Shown here in pieces: positions 8,221 through 16,399 of a stretch of 64,000 bases of DNA. How positions within the stretch are numbered: position 1 is the first letter of the stretch; every line of letters begins with the position of its first letter. The DNA comes from an uncultured Opitutales bacterium. GTDB lineage: Bacteria > Verrucomicrobiota > Verrucomicrobiia > Opitutales > Intestinicryptomonadaceae. The stretch is from the NCBI GenBank assembly GCA_900547395.1, contig URGP01000009.1:1-64000 (forward strand), written 5' to 3'. The notes below the pieces were generated by a model that worked only from the letters and a program-made list of their open reading frames with translations, made no database searches and was not told where the DNA came from. Both the position numbers and the translations under genes were made by a program.

Positions 8221-9349
8221 AAAAATCGCTTCAATTATCTTTGCCTGTTTCGCGCTCGCGCTTGCGGCGGCATTCGGGCTTTTCCCGTTTTTGGAGCATA
8301 AAATAAACTGGGATTATGTGGCGGCAAAATTCGCGACAAAAGCAGCAGATGCGGGATGTATAGATTTGGCTGAAAAAATTTCAAGCGAAGTCAAATTTAA
8401 GCCTTTTTTAAACAAGGCAAACGCGCATATCGCGCTTTATAAATTACAAAACGAAGGGGAAAAATCCGCAGCCGACTTCATAAAAACCTGCGGCAAGAAT
8501 TTCGACTTTGAAGAATACAATGCAAGAAGACTGATTTTCGATATTTCAAATGAGCCTGATTTTGCCGCGGGTCTTTTGAAAATAAAATATGAAAGCCAAA
8601 TAAATTCTTTAAAAAACCCGTTTTTAAAAGCAGTCGTGCTTTATAATATGTCGTTAAAGTCAAAGCCAAAAGATGCTTCAACATACGCAAACGATGCCTT
8701 CAAGATTCTAAAAGAACTGCCAAAATCGGAAGACTTGACCTTGGCGTGCATTGAAATTTCAAAACTCGCCCTCGACGCAAAGCGTCCCAAAGATTTTTTC
8801 GAATCATTAAAGCACTGCCAAAGAAACCCTCATTACTATACCGCGCTTTTTAAATTTTTAAGAGATAAAAAATTTAGAGAATACAGTTGGAAAAATAACC
8901 GTTATGACTGGTCGTTTTATTCTCTTGAAACAAGAATGGAAATGTTTTCAAAAAAAACGAAACCTCCGCTTGATATCGGAAAAAAATTCAGATACGCGTT
9001 ATACAATTCAGATTTTAACGGCTTAACACAAAACTATGTGCTTTTCAACCTGCCCCTTGTAGCTGACATAGCTTTTATATGCGAAAAAGAAGATTTAGTT
9101 AATGCCTATAAAAACATCTGCATTTCGCCCGAAACACTGAAACTTATGCAAGGCTCAAAGCTCGGCTACTTAAAAAATGCCGCCATATTTTTCACGGATA
9201 CAAATGACATTGACCTTGCGCTAAAACTTGCAGGATTGGCAGACAACAAACACCAAAAACTGCGCATTTTAAATTCAATCTCAGTTCAAATGCCCCCCGA
9301 AAGCGAATTTGTCGAAAAGTTTTTCCGCGCGCTAATTTCGGAAAAATAA
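8210..9349 (+). CDS. Membrane-anchored helical-repeat hypothetical protein
   Basis: This 379-residue protein has one N-terminal hydrophobic segment (about residues 5-23: IASIIFACFALALAAAFGLF) and then a soluble body made of helix pairs. The body resembles degenerate tetratricopeptide-type repeats (ACIDLAEKISSEVK, HIALYKLQNEG, LTLACIEISKLALDAKRP). It is probably anchored in the inner membrane with the body in the periplasm. Its start overlaps the ligase stop by eleven bases, so it is part of that operon. A scaffold or partner of the ligase/polymerase is plausible from position alone; I recognise no enzyme motif. The gene ends three bases from the convergent glycosyltransferase. Confidence 0.75.
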   Translation: MKPKKIASIIFACFALALAAAFGLFPFLEHKINWDYVAAKFATKAADAGCIDLAEKISSEVKFKPFLNKANAHIALYKLQNEGEKSAADFIKTCGKNFDFEEYNARRLIFDISNEPDFAAGLLKIKYESQINSLKNPFLKAVVLYNMSLKSKPKDASTYANDAFKILKELPKSEDLTLACIEISKLALDAKRPKDFFESLKHCQRNPHYYTALFKFLRDKKFREYSWKNNRYDWSFYSLETRMEMFSKKTKPPLDIGKKFRYALYNSDFNGLTQNYVLFNLPLVADIAFICEKEDLVNAYKNICISPETLKLMQGSKLGYLKNAAIFFTDTNDIDLALKLAGLADNKHQKLRILNSISVQMPPESEFVEKFFRALISEK

Positions 9350-9352
9350 AAA

Positions 9353-10459
9353 CTACCACACCTTGTCCAGCATATCGGCGTATTCGCCGTCACCAAGCAG
9401 ATAGTGGGATTTGTCGAGATTTTTCAAATTATCACGCCATCTTTCCAAGTCCTGCGCCGTGATTTTTTTCAGTTTTTCAATGGATTTTTCAGGAGAGTAA
9501 ATATCGATGCTAATCCCGATATCATGCCGCAAGACAAAATCTTCGTGCGCAGTTCCCTTCTGGACTACAACGGGAACGCCCATCATCAAAGCTTCGTAAA
9601 AACGGTTAGTCATCTGCCACTCGAAATTTGTTTCGGGCGCAAACGAATGTATCATCCAAGAAATGTCGATTTGGGAAAACATTGACGGAATGTCATCGGG
9701 GTTTTTGTATTTACCGCCATACAATAAATTCGGGACGCCTGATACAAGTTCCGCCTCCTTGCCCTCTCTTCCAATAAGCCCCCTTACAAGAGTTTTTATC
9801 CCCGACTTTGCCGCCTGCTTTATAAAAGAAAAAGCGTCCATATAAATGAGCACGCCGAAGTACCCGAATACAAAATCTCCGCTTGGTACAGGCTTCGGAA
9901 TGTAATTTTTCAAAATGAAATCAGCATAGCCGCGGTGTATTTTGTTTTCGATTACCGCGTATTTTTTTACGTCAAGCCCAAGCATTTTGCCAAAGTATTC
10001 CGTGCGGAAAAGCGGACTTGTGAAAACAACCATATCGGAATTTTTCGCAATCGTTTTTTCGATGAAACGCACAATTTTAGGGAAAATTCCCCTTTTTCTT
10101 GTAGCGACAGGGTGCACATCGCTATAGCCGTAAATAAATTTCTTTCCGCGCAAAGATTTAGCCGCCAAAAAAGAGATAAACGCAGTGTCAACGCTCCAAG
10201 AAAAAACCGCATCGCAATTTTTCATCATATTTCGGATTTTGAAAAACATCTTGGGATAAAGCGCAAGACGCGAAAAATACGAAGCTGAAACCGCGCTCCC
10301 CAACACCGTCCTGTTTTCAGAAACGGGCAATTCCTTTCGCGAAACGCCCGCAACAAGAACTTCGGCAACATTTCTGCCGCTTTTCAGCCCCTTCTCGATT
10401 TTATCCGTAAGATGGTCTGAAATAGACGGGGAAACAAGCAATATTCTACGAAAACCCAT
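9353..10459 (-). CDS. Glycosyltransferase, GT4-like (GT-B fold)
   Basis: This 368-residue protein resembles GT-B glycosyltransferases. It has an N-terminal Rossmann half, a linker, and a C-terminal nucleotide-sugar half with FGYFGVLIYMDAF and the sugar-binding stretch NRFYEALMMGVPVVV followed by a conserved Asp/His region. The second half of the E-x7-E motif is imperfect. I start at the ATG (10459, MGFRRILLVSPS), where the fold begins. A TTG 45 bases further up would add a residue run unlike the family. It is transcribed alone on the minus strand inside the polysaccharide locus, divergent from licD. Donor and acceptor are unknown. Confidence 0.8.
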   Translation of the reverse strand: MGFRRILLVSPSISDHLTDKIEKGLKSGRNVAEVLVAGVSRKELPVSENRTVLGSAVSASYFSRLALYPKMFFKIRNMMKNCDAVFSWSVDTAFISFLAAKSLRGKKFIYGYSDVHPVATRKRGIFPKIVRFIEKTIAKNSDMVVFTSPLFRTEYFGKMLGLDVKKYAVIENKIHRGYADFILKNYIPKPVPSGDFVFGYFGVLIYMDAFSFIKQAAKSGIKTLVRGLIGREGKEAELVSGVPNLLYGGKYKNPDDIPSMFSQIDISWMIHSFAPETNFEWQMTNRFYEALMMGVPVVVQKGTAHEDFVLRHDIGISIDIYSPEKSIEKLKKITAQDLERWRDNLKNLDKSHYLLGDGEYADMLDKVW

Positions 10460-10536
10460 ATTAAAAATTTGACATAAAAATACTCCATGTGTTAAAAAAA
10501 ACAATCAAAAATGCATTTATTATGGAGAATTAAAAT

Positions 10537-11364
10537 ATGCTCATTAAAAAAGAATTAAATGACAATCTCAAAGCTAAATTTAATCCTGATGGATCCAATT
10601 TGAGAAAATACCAACTATTTCTTTTGGATATATTGATAAAATTTGATGAAATATGCAAACAAAACAGCATAGAATATTGGCTTTCCAGCGGAACGCTTTT
10701 GGGTGCCGTCAGACATGGCGAATTTATTCCATGGGATGATGATATAGATGTCGAACTGCTTGACGAGGACTATGAAAAATTAAAAATAATTTTTCAAGAA
10801 AATCATTTCGACGATTTCGTATTCCAAACACACGATACAGACCCCGGATACATAGCTCCATACGGGAAATTCAAAACGTTAAAACTAAACATAACAGAGC
10901 ATGCGAACGCGGACGTTAATTACAAATACAAGGGGGCGTATTTGGATGTTTTCAAAATGGGAAGAAGAAGCCTGATTTGTTCAAAGCTTTCCACAAAAAT
11001 AATAAACAATTTATATGATTTATCACATACAATAGTGGAAGAATCCCAGAAGAAGGAACATCTTAAAAAAATAGATCGCCGTTATAACTTCATATATAAA
11101 AAAGTATTTCCTATATTTAAGTTTATAGACAAGATTTTCACCTCAAAAGACACCCTGAGACATGATTATGGTTCAAGATTTTATCATTTAAGAAGAAAAT
11201 CAGATATTTTTCCGCTTAAAGAAATATCATTTGAAGGCAAAATGTTCCCTTGCCCAAACAACTGCGATGCTTATTTAAGAAAAATATACAAAAACTACGA
11301 AGAAATACCGCAAATAAACGATATAAAAATCCACTTGAGCGTTCCCGACATGCAAAATCTATAA
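10537..11364 (+). CDS. LicD family nucleotidyltransferase-fold protein (phosphocholine or phospho-polyol transferase-like)
   Basis: The LicD/fukutin signature is clear in this 275-residue protein: YWLSSGTLLGAVRHGEF followed by IPWDDDIDVE, whose acidic residues bind metal, at about residues 48-70. LicD proteins transfer phosphocholine or another phosphodiester group from a nucleotide donor onto surface glycans. No licA/licC choline-activation genes are visible here, so the transferred group is not known. The start has GGAG about ten bases upstream, a clear ribosome-binding site. A TTGACA at 10469-10474 could be a -35 element. The codon use is visibly more AT-rich than that of the rml genes, which suggests separate acquisition. 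A broken glycosyltransferase fragment follows. Confidence 0.88.
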   Translation: MLIKKELNDNLKAKFNPDGSNLRKYQLFLLDILIKFDEICKQNSIEYWLSSGTLLGAVRHGEFIPWDDDIDVELLDEDYEKLKIIFQENHFDDFVFQTHDTDPGYIAPYGKFKTLKLNITEHANADVNYKYKGAYLDVFKMGRRSLICSKLSTKIINNLYDLSHTIVEESQKKEHLKKIDRRYNFIYKKVFPIFKFIDKIFTSKDTLRHDYGSRFYHLRRKSDIFPLKEISFEGKMFPCPNNCDAYLRKIYKNYEEIPQINDIKIHLSVPDMQNL

Positions 11365-11373
11365 TATAAGAAT

Positions 11374-11673
11374 AGATTTGTGCGTTGCGAAGTTTTGACC
11401 GTTCCTGAAAATACCGGCATTCCCGCAAATGCAAACCGAAGAATTGCCGCGGCAGAAGGAGTATGGAGTAAGGGGATAGCGGCTGACGACATCCTTGCCC
11501 ATGACTGTGTTGAAAATTTCATAAACTACACAAAAGAAAATCCCGACGCAAAAATCATATTCGCTAAAATGCAACGTTTTAAGGAAGTTTTTAAAGAGGA
11601 AAATTTCCGCGAAATAACCGACGCAAACGCAAAATGCTTTTGCGAAACTTACAAAACAGCGGAAGAACAATAC
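11374..11673 (+). repeat. 300-bp direct repeat, left copy
   Basis: It aligns without gaps to 22781-23080 on the same strand. I count about two dozen mismatches by eye, half of them in one 27-nt patch (around 11436-11462). Similarity stops abruptly at both ends. The pair flanks about 11.4 kb holding wzy, the GT4 gene, wecB, the dTDP-sugar pathway and wzx. Confidence 0.9.
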
Positions 11674-11787
11674 TCAAAAAAAATAATAATCTTGATAAAA
11701 AATCATTATTTAACTTTAGCCGAGAAACATTGCAAAACAATATTTTCAAGATTCATAAATTTTTATTTTGAAACTTACAATCCATAA
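11374..11787 (+). pseudogene. Glycosyltransferase family 2 fragment (partial duplicate of the gene at 22583)
   Basis: From 11374 to 11673 this stretch copies 22781-23080, the middle of the intact GT2 gene. Its open frame runs from GTG 11380 to a stop at 11787. It includes the shared CEVLTVPENTGIPANANRR and DILAHDCVENFINY stretches, but lacks the N-terminal nucleotide-binding half and the C-terminal third. The last 37 residues or so (SKKIIILIKNHYLTL...) are unrelated to the intact copy. No convincing ribosome-binding site precedes it. I read it as a recombination remnant rather than a working enzyme. Confidence 0.8.
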
Positions 11788-11869
11788 AAAATACTTCATC
11801 AATATTGACAGAGGTAAAGCAAGCATAATATATTTGTTTTGTTTTTAATTAAATTGCGAATGTAAGCTT

Positions 11870-13105
11870 ATGAATACCATTTTAGACGAACAAATTCAAT
11901 ACAAGCTCCCCAAATATGAGATTATACTTGTTTGGATTGGAATATTCTTGAATTTCTTTTTCTATGGGATGCTCAACATAAGCTACTATTTTGCTCTCCC
12001 AAATTCAATGATATCGGGGGGAATACGCGTAACGGTATTATGCATAGGGCTTCTTTTGATTTTTATCGACATTTTGCGAAGAGACATGCCCCCAATCACA
12101 ATTTCAATTTTAGCTCTCCTTATATTTGCAGCTTACTATTTGGCTGTTTTTTGGATATGCTTTCCAAATGAATTCCATTTTCAAATCAAAATAAAAATGT
12201 TTTATGACATATTCATCGCAAATATGTCTACTCTGGTTATTTTCATTTGCGGCAGAGAGCGGTTTAAGTACATAATTTCAAAACCAATGCTTTTGTTTTT
12301 GCCGGCATTTTTGGATGTTTTAATTATTCTGCTGGTTCACCGCGACGCCATTGCAACAATGTCCTTTCAAAGCACATATGTAGAAACGGGGATTGCGAGA
12401 ACTTCAGTTAAATACCCAATGCAATACTTGATTGCGGTTGCCCCATTTCTAATGTTTTTTTCAAAAAACATAATTTTTAAATTTATTTTGGGACCATTGG
12501 GATGTATTCTTGCGCTTTTAAACCTTTTTATGGGAGACTCGCGCTCGACGTTCTTTGCATTCATACCGATTTTGATGTTTTACGCCATTACAAGCTTGCG
12601 TTCCCCGCTTTCTTTTTCCTATGCGGCAACTACTTACGGTCTGTCCGCAATGTTTATTGCTCCATATCTCGTAATGTCAACGGCATGGATAAGATTTATG
12701 AACGTCTTGGACTTCAAGGAAAGAATCAATGAAGGCTCCGTGGAATTTGGCAGATACGACCTTTGGATAGAAGGCATGGAACAATTCTACAATTCGCCTA
12801 TTTTCGGAGGATATTACTCCTTGAAATCCTACGGTTTGGGATATTGCCACTTTACGCCGATTGCAATCTTATACTCCATGGGTATCATAGGCGGAATCTT
12901 GGCAGTCACAATTTTTACGGGAGCAATAAGGGGGCTTTTATATATTTTCAGGAAGTACAGATACCCCGCCTACTGGATTTTATGCCTTTTCATTGCCGAT
13001 TTAACCTTCATGTTTTTCGACGGAAACACAAAAGACATATTTTGCAGTTCTATCGGGCTTATGCTTTCGGCAAATGCAATTCGAGTGCAGGATAACCGCA
13101 TTTAA
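11870..13105 (+). CDS. Wzy-type O-antigen polymerase/oligosaccharide repeat-unit polymerase
   Basis: This 411-residue protein has about ten to eleven hydrophobic segments spread over its length, and the typical Wzy periplasmic loop near residue 295: GRYDLWIEGMEQFYNSPIFGGYYSL. This resembles the conserved loop of O-antigen polymerase/ligase family members. Such enzymes join undecaprenyl-linked repeat units in the periplasm. The gene begins with ATG about 80 bp after the glycosyltransferase remnant. It ends one base from the convergent GT4 gene, both stops lying inside a hairpin loop. Its base composition is AT-rich, like licD and unlike rmlAB. It lies within the segment flanked by the 300-bp direct repeats. 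Confidence 0.8.
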   Translation: MNTILDEQIQYKLPKYEIILVWIGIFLNFFFYGMLNISYYFALPNSMISGGIRVTVLCIGLLLIFIDILRRDMPPITISILALLIFAAYYLAVFWICFPNEFHFQIKIKMFYDIFIANMSTLVIFICGRERFKYIISKPMLLFLPAFLDVLIILLVHRDAIATMSFQSTYVETGIARTSVKYPMQYLIAVAPFLMFFSKNIIFKFILGPLGCILALLNLFMGDSRSTFFAFIPILMFYAITSLRSPLSFSYAATTYGLSAMFIAPYLVMSTAWIRFMNVLDFKERINEGSVEFGRYDLWIEGMEQFYNSPIFGGYYSLKSYGLGYCHFTPIAILYSMGIIGGILAVTIFTGAIRGLLYIFRKYRYPAYWILCLFIADLTFMFFDGNTKDIFCSSIGLMLSANAIRVQDNRI

Positions 13106-13120
13106 ACTATTGAATGCGGT
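13095..13120. terminator. Hairpin holding both convergent stop codons
   Basis: ACCGCATT (13095-13102) pairs with AATGCGGT (13113-13120) around a 10-nt loop. The loop contains the TAA of the plus-strand wzy and the TAG of the minus-strand GT4 gene. There is no long T tract on either side, so termination strength is uncertain. Confidence 0.5.
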
Positions 13121-14222
13121 CGAAAACCGCGTTCCATTTTTCGCTCCAGTTTGATAGCCCGAAAGACTGCGTTGCGCTAAGCCATGCGTTTGTTGCAATC
13201 CTGTCAAAATCGGGCTTTTTCATGAGAATGGCTTTTTTTAAGGCATCGAAAACAGCCTCTTCTTTCGGATAACACAAAAAACCGTTGTAGGAATCCAAAA
13301 TAATGTTCGTCATTCCTCCGACATGGGTTGCTATCGGGAAACACCCCGCGCTCATCGCCTCCAGAAGGCTTAGCGAAGTACCCTCAGATGTGATTGTCGG
13401 CACGCATGCTATGTCAAAATTCTTGTGAAACTCAACACTTTCGAGGGAATTGTATTTCGTGATGCAAACTCTCGGCTCGTTTTTGAACTCCCCTTCAAGC
13501 ATAGACTTCAACGGACCGTCCCCTGCAAAGGTAAATTCAAGATTGTCAAATTCAGAAAGCAAACGTTTTGCGATATTCTTGAAAATCACCGTTCCGCGGT
13601 ATTCCACAAATCTGCGCGCGAACAAAATCCTTAATTTGCCGCCCCTGCCCTCAAGCTTTGATTTCAATTCGCTTTCGCTTATCGCGCCGTAAGAGTAATT
13701 TGGGATAATCCAAACATTTGAATCTTTGTCAAAAGAAGAGAGTGTGCGGAACCAGTTGAAAAAATTATAGTCAACACATACGACGTTTTTAACAAACCGG
13801 GCGCGCATTACGTTTTTTATACACCGTAAAAATTTTATGAATACGTCTTTATGCCATGCAAGCCCCGTCGAATTTAACGGATAGTCAAAAGCTATGCCGT
13901 GCTGGATTACAACCACGTTTTTCGCCCTGCTTTTGATGTCCATCTGGTCGGTTGCGATAACTACGACAGAGTCTTCCCCCGCCTTTGAACACGCATAGTC
14001 AAAAAGCTTTTGGTTTGACGAAACATTTACGCTTTCAACCTTAAATTCGCCGAAATCCTTTTTGCCCTCAAAATCCCCCCTTTGGAAAACTTCTACGGAA
14101 AGCCCGCGCAAAAATCCGATATGCGCAAGGGTGCGCATGTAATGCTCTACGCCACCGATGTTGAATTTCTGCCCGTTAAAGTCGTAAAGGGGCGTTGTGA
14201 TTATCGCCAATTTTTTCAGCAT
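13107..14222 (-). CDS. Glycosyltransferase family 4
   Basis: This 371-residue GT-B enzyme is a retaining glycosyltransferase adding a sugar to a lipid-linked repeat unit at the cytoplasmic face. Seen are the N-terminal glycine-rich acceptor region (GGVEHYMRTLAHIG), LRILFARRFVEYRG, the nucleotide-binding FAGDGPLKSMLEG, and the E-x7-E-type donor motif EGTSLSLLEAMSAGCFPIATHVGG. I start at ATG 14222, which overlaps the wecB stop in the arrangement ATGCTGA. The 13 extra residues of the longer frame lie inside wecB. It forms a two-gene minus-strand operon with wecB. The sugar it transfers is not known. Confidence 0.88.
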   Translation of the reverse strand: MLKKLAIITTPLYDFNGQKFNIGGVEHYMRTLAHIGFLRGLSVEVFQRGDFEGKKDFGEFKVESVNVSSNQKLFDYACSKAGEDSVVVIATDQMDIKSRAKNVVVIQHGIAFDYPLNSTGLAWHKDVFIKFLRCIKNVMRARFVKNVVCVDYNFFNWFRTLSSFDKDSNVWIIPNYSYGAISESELKSKLEGRGGKLRILFARRFVEYRGTVIFKNIAKRLLSEFDNLEFTFAGDGPLKSMLEGEFKNEPRVCITKYNSLESVEFHKNFDIACVPTITSEGTSLSLLEAMSAGCFPIATHVGGMTNIILDSYNGFLCYPKEEAVFDALKKAILMKKPDFDRIATNAWLSATQSFGLSNWSEKWNAVFDRIQ

Positions 14223-15376
14223 ACAAATGCTTTTTCCAAAATTTCCTTGATTTTTAAGCAAGCAGTGCCGTCGCCATACGGATTTTTCAGCATTGCCCTG
14301 CGCCTGTATTCCGCCCCATCGTCCAAAAGCCTCGAAGCAGACGACATGATTTTTGCGACATCAGTTCCGACAAGTTCGCATGTACCCGCCTCTACGCCCT
14401 CCGGACGCTCGGTTGTATCGCGCATTACAAGCACGGGCTTTGAAAGCGACGGAGCTTCTTCCTGCACCCCGCCGCTGTCGCTCAAAACGAAGAATGACTT
14501 GTCCATAAACCAAATAAAGTCCTCGTAAGAAAGCGGCTTTATGAGAGCAATTCTTTCATGCCCCGCCAGAAGCCTGTTGACGGGTTCTTGGACATTCGGA
14601 TTTAAATGTACGGGATAAACGATGCCGACATCTTCATACTTGTCCGCAATCCCCTTTATCGCGGCGCAAATATTTTCAAAACCGCCGCCAAAATTTTCAC
14701 GGCGATGCCCCGTCACCAAAATCCAGCGTTTCTTTCCGCTTAAAAACTCCCGCGCAAAATCTTCTGAAATTCCGCATTTTTCAGCCATTTCAAACGCCGA
14801 AATGTTGTCTTTTGCAAGCCTTTCGCGCATCCACAAAAGAGAGTCGATTACAGTATTACCCGTAATAAAGCAGGAAGCGGGATTGACGCCTTCTCTTATC
14901 AAATTGTCGTAGCTACATTTTGTGGGGGCAAAACACCACTTTGAAATCGGGTCGGTGAGGCGACGGTTCATTTCCTCGGGGAAAGGAGCGTCGAAATTGT
15001 AAGTGCGAAGCCCCGCTTCAATATGCCCGATAGGTATCCTTTCATAAAATGCCGCGATGGACGTTGCAAGAACCGTCGTGGTATCTCCCTGAACCAAAAC
15101 GGCGTCGGGCTTTGATTTTGAGAAATAATCTTTCCAAGCCGAAAGGAGACGCGCTGTCAAATCAGTCAAAGTCTGCCCCGCCTGCATGATGTCCATATCG
15201 AAATCTGGAACGATTGAAAATATCCGCAACGCCTGGTCAAGCATCTGGCGGTGCTGTGCGGTTGAGATGAATACAGGCTCCAAAATGTCGGAAGTCTTTA
15301 AAACATGGTAAACTTGCGCCATCTTGATGACTTCGGGTCTCGTGCCCGCAACTATTGCGATTTTCTTCTTAGTCAT
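14216..15376 (-). CDS. wecB: UDP-N-acetylglucosamine 2-epimerase (non-hydrolysing)
   Basis: This 386-residue cytoplasmic enzyme interconverts UDP-GlcNAc and UDP-ManNAc. Family motifs are intact: GTRPEVIKMAQV at the N-terminus, QGDTTTVLA, GHIEAGLRT, the catalytic region TGHRRENFG, and the UDP-site motif SDSGGVQEEAPSL. Length fits WecB. A second, more divergent member at 24821 belongs to the CapEFG set, so this copy is the better candidate for supplying ManNAc. No UDP-ManNAc dehydrogenase (wecC) is seen nearby, so whether the product is used as ManNAc or processed further is unknown. It is followed by an overlapping GT4 gene and is divergent from rmlA. Confidence 0.93.
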   Translation of the reverse strand: MTKKKIAIVAGTRPEVIKMAQVYHVLKTSDILEPVFISTAQHRQMLDQALRIFSIVPDFDMDIMQAGQTLTDLTARLLSAWKDYFSKSKPDAVLVQGDTTTVLATSIAAFYERIPIGHIEAGLRTYNFDAPFPEEMNRRLTDPISKWCFAPTKCSYDNLIREGVNPASCFITGNTVIDSLLWMRERLAKDNISAFEMAEKCGISEDFAREFLSGKKRWILVTGHRRENFGGGFENICAAIKGIADKYEDVGIVYPVHLNPNVQEPVNRLLAGHERIALIKPLSYEDFIWFMDKSFFVLSDSGGVQEEAPSLSKPVLVMRDTTERPEGVEAGTCELVGTDVAKIMSSASRLLDDGAEYRRRAMLKNPYGDGTACLKIKEILEKAFVC

Positions 15377-15455
15377 TCTTTATATAATGTATATCTTTTA
15401 AATTCCTATATATTAAATTATTTGTAAAGTTTAAAATTCGGGCTTAAAACATAGC

Positions 15456-15482
15456 TTGACAGATATAGACTTATAGTATGAT
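15456..15482 (+). promoter_or_regulatory. Candidate promoter of the dTDP-sugar operon
   Basis: TTGACA (15456-15461) is followed after 15 nt by TATGAT (15477-15482), five of six matches to the -10 consensus. The -10 covers the upstream in-frame ATG at 15478, which supports ATG 15508 as the true start of rmlA. An AAGAAG just before 15508 can serve as the ribosome-binding site. Confidence 0.55.
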
Positions 15483-15507
15483 ATTAAACGAGACTAAAAA
15501 GAAGATT

Positions 15508-16395
15508 ATGAAAGGCATAATTTTAGCAGGGGGCTCGGGTACGCGCTTGTATCCGATAACAAAAGGTGTATCCAAACAGCTTCTGCCTGTTTTTGACAAG
15601 CCTATGATTTATTACCCGCTTTCCGTGCTTATGCTTGCGGGAATAAAGGAGATTTTAATAATATCCACGCCCGACGACCTGCCCGCTTTTAAACGCATGT
15701 TGGGAGACGGCGGCGATTACGGCGTGAAATTTGATTATGCCGAACAACCATCGCCGGACGGTCTCGCCCAGGCATTCATAATTGGAGAAGAATTTATCGG
15801 AAAAGACTCCGTTTCCCTCATTTTGGGAGACAATATTTTCTACGGGCAGGGGCTGAAAAAACTGCTCTCTTCATCGGTTGCCGCAGTTGAAAACAACGGA
15901 AACGCCTGCGTCTTCGCCTATCCCGTTCCCGATCCCGAACGCTACGGGGTTGTCGAGCTTGACAAAGACTTAAAGCCAATATCGCTTGCTGAAAAGCCGC
16001 AAAATCCGCGTTCAAACCTCGCAGTAACAGGGCTTTACTTTTACCCGAACGAAGTTGTTGAAATCGCAAAAAGCATAAAGCCGTCGGCGCGCGGGGAGCT
16101 TGAAATAACGACGGTAAACCAAGAATTTTTCGACCGCTCTAAACTCACCGTGAAAATTATGGGCAGAGGCTACGCATGGCTTGACACCGGCACGCACGAA
16201 TCCCTGCTCGATGCAAGCGAATTTGTGGGCGTTCTGCAAAAAAGGCAGGGGCTTAAAATATCATGCCTTGAAGAAATCGCATGGCGGCAGGGTTGGATTT
16301 CAACGGAACAGCTTTTGCGCCATGCCGAAGTTATGAAGAAAAACGAATACGGCAAATACTTGAAGGCGCTGGCGGAAGGCAAATTCACAATTTAA
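15508..16395 (+). CDS. rmlA: Glucose-1-phosphate thymidylyltransferase
   Basis: This 295-residue enzyme makes dTDP-glucose from dTTP and glucose-1-phosphate, the first step of dTDP-deoxysugar synthesis. The nucleotidyltransferase signature [21 protein letters not shown] is at the N-terminus, with [21 protein letters not shown] (metal-binding Asp) and [11 protein letters not shown] as in RmlA. I start at ATG 15508 because the residues then begin directly at MKGIILAGG and the promoter -10 overlaps the upstream ATG. It leads the operon rmlA-rmlB-fdtA-maoC-citE-neuD-aminotransferase-wzx-GT2-GT4. rmlC and rmlD are absent, so the pathway does not go to rhamnose here. Confidence 0.96.
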   Translation: MKGIILAGGSGTRLYPITKGVSKQLLPVFDKPMIYYPLSVLMLAGIKEILIISTPDDLPAFKRMLGDGGDYGVKFDYAEQPSPDGLAQAFIIGEEFIGKDSVSLILGDNIFYGQGLKKLLSSSVAAVENNGNACVFAYPVPDPERYGVVELDKDLKPISLAEKPQNPRSNLAVTGLYFYPNEVVEIAKSIKPSARGELEITTVNQEFFDRSKLTVKIMGRGYAWLDTGTHESLLDASEFVGVLQKRQGLKISCLEEIAWRQGWISTEQLLRHAEVMKKNEYGKYLKALAEGKFTI

Positions 16396-16399
16396 GGCT

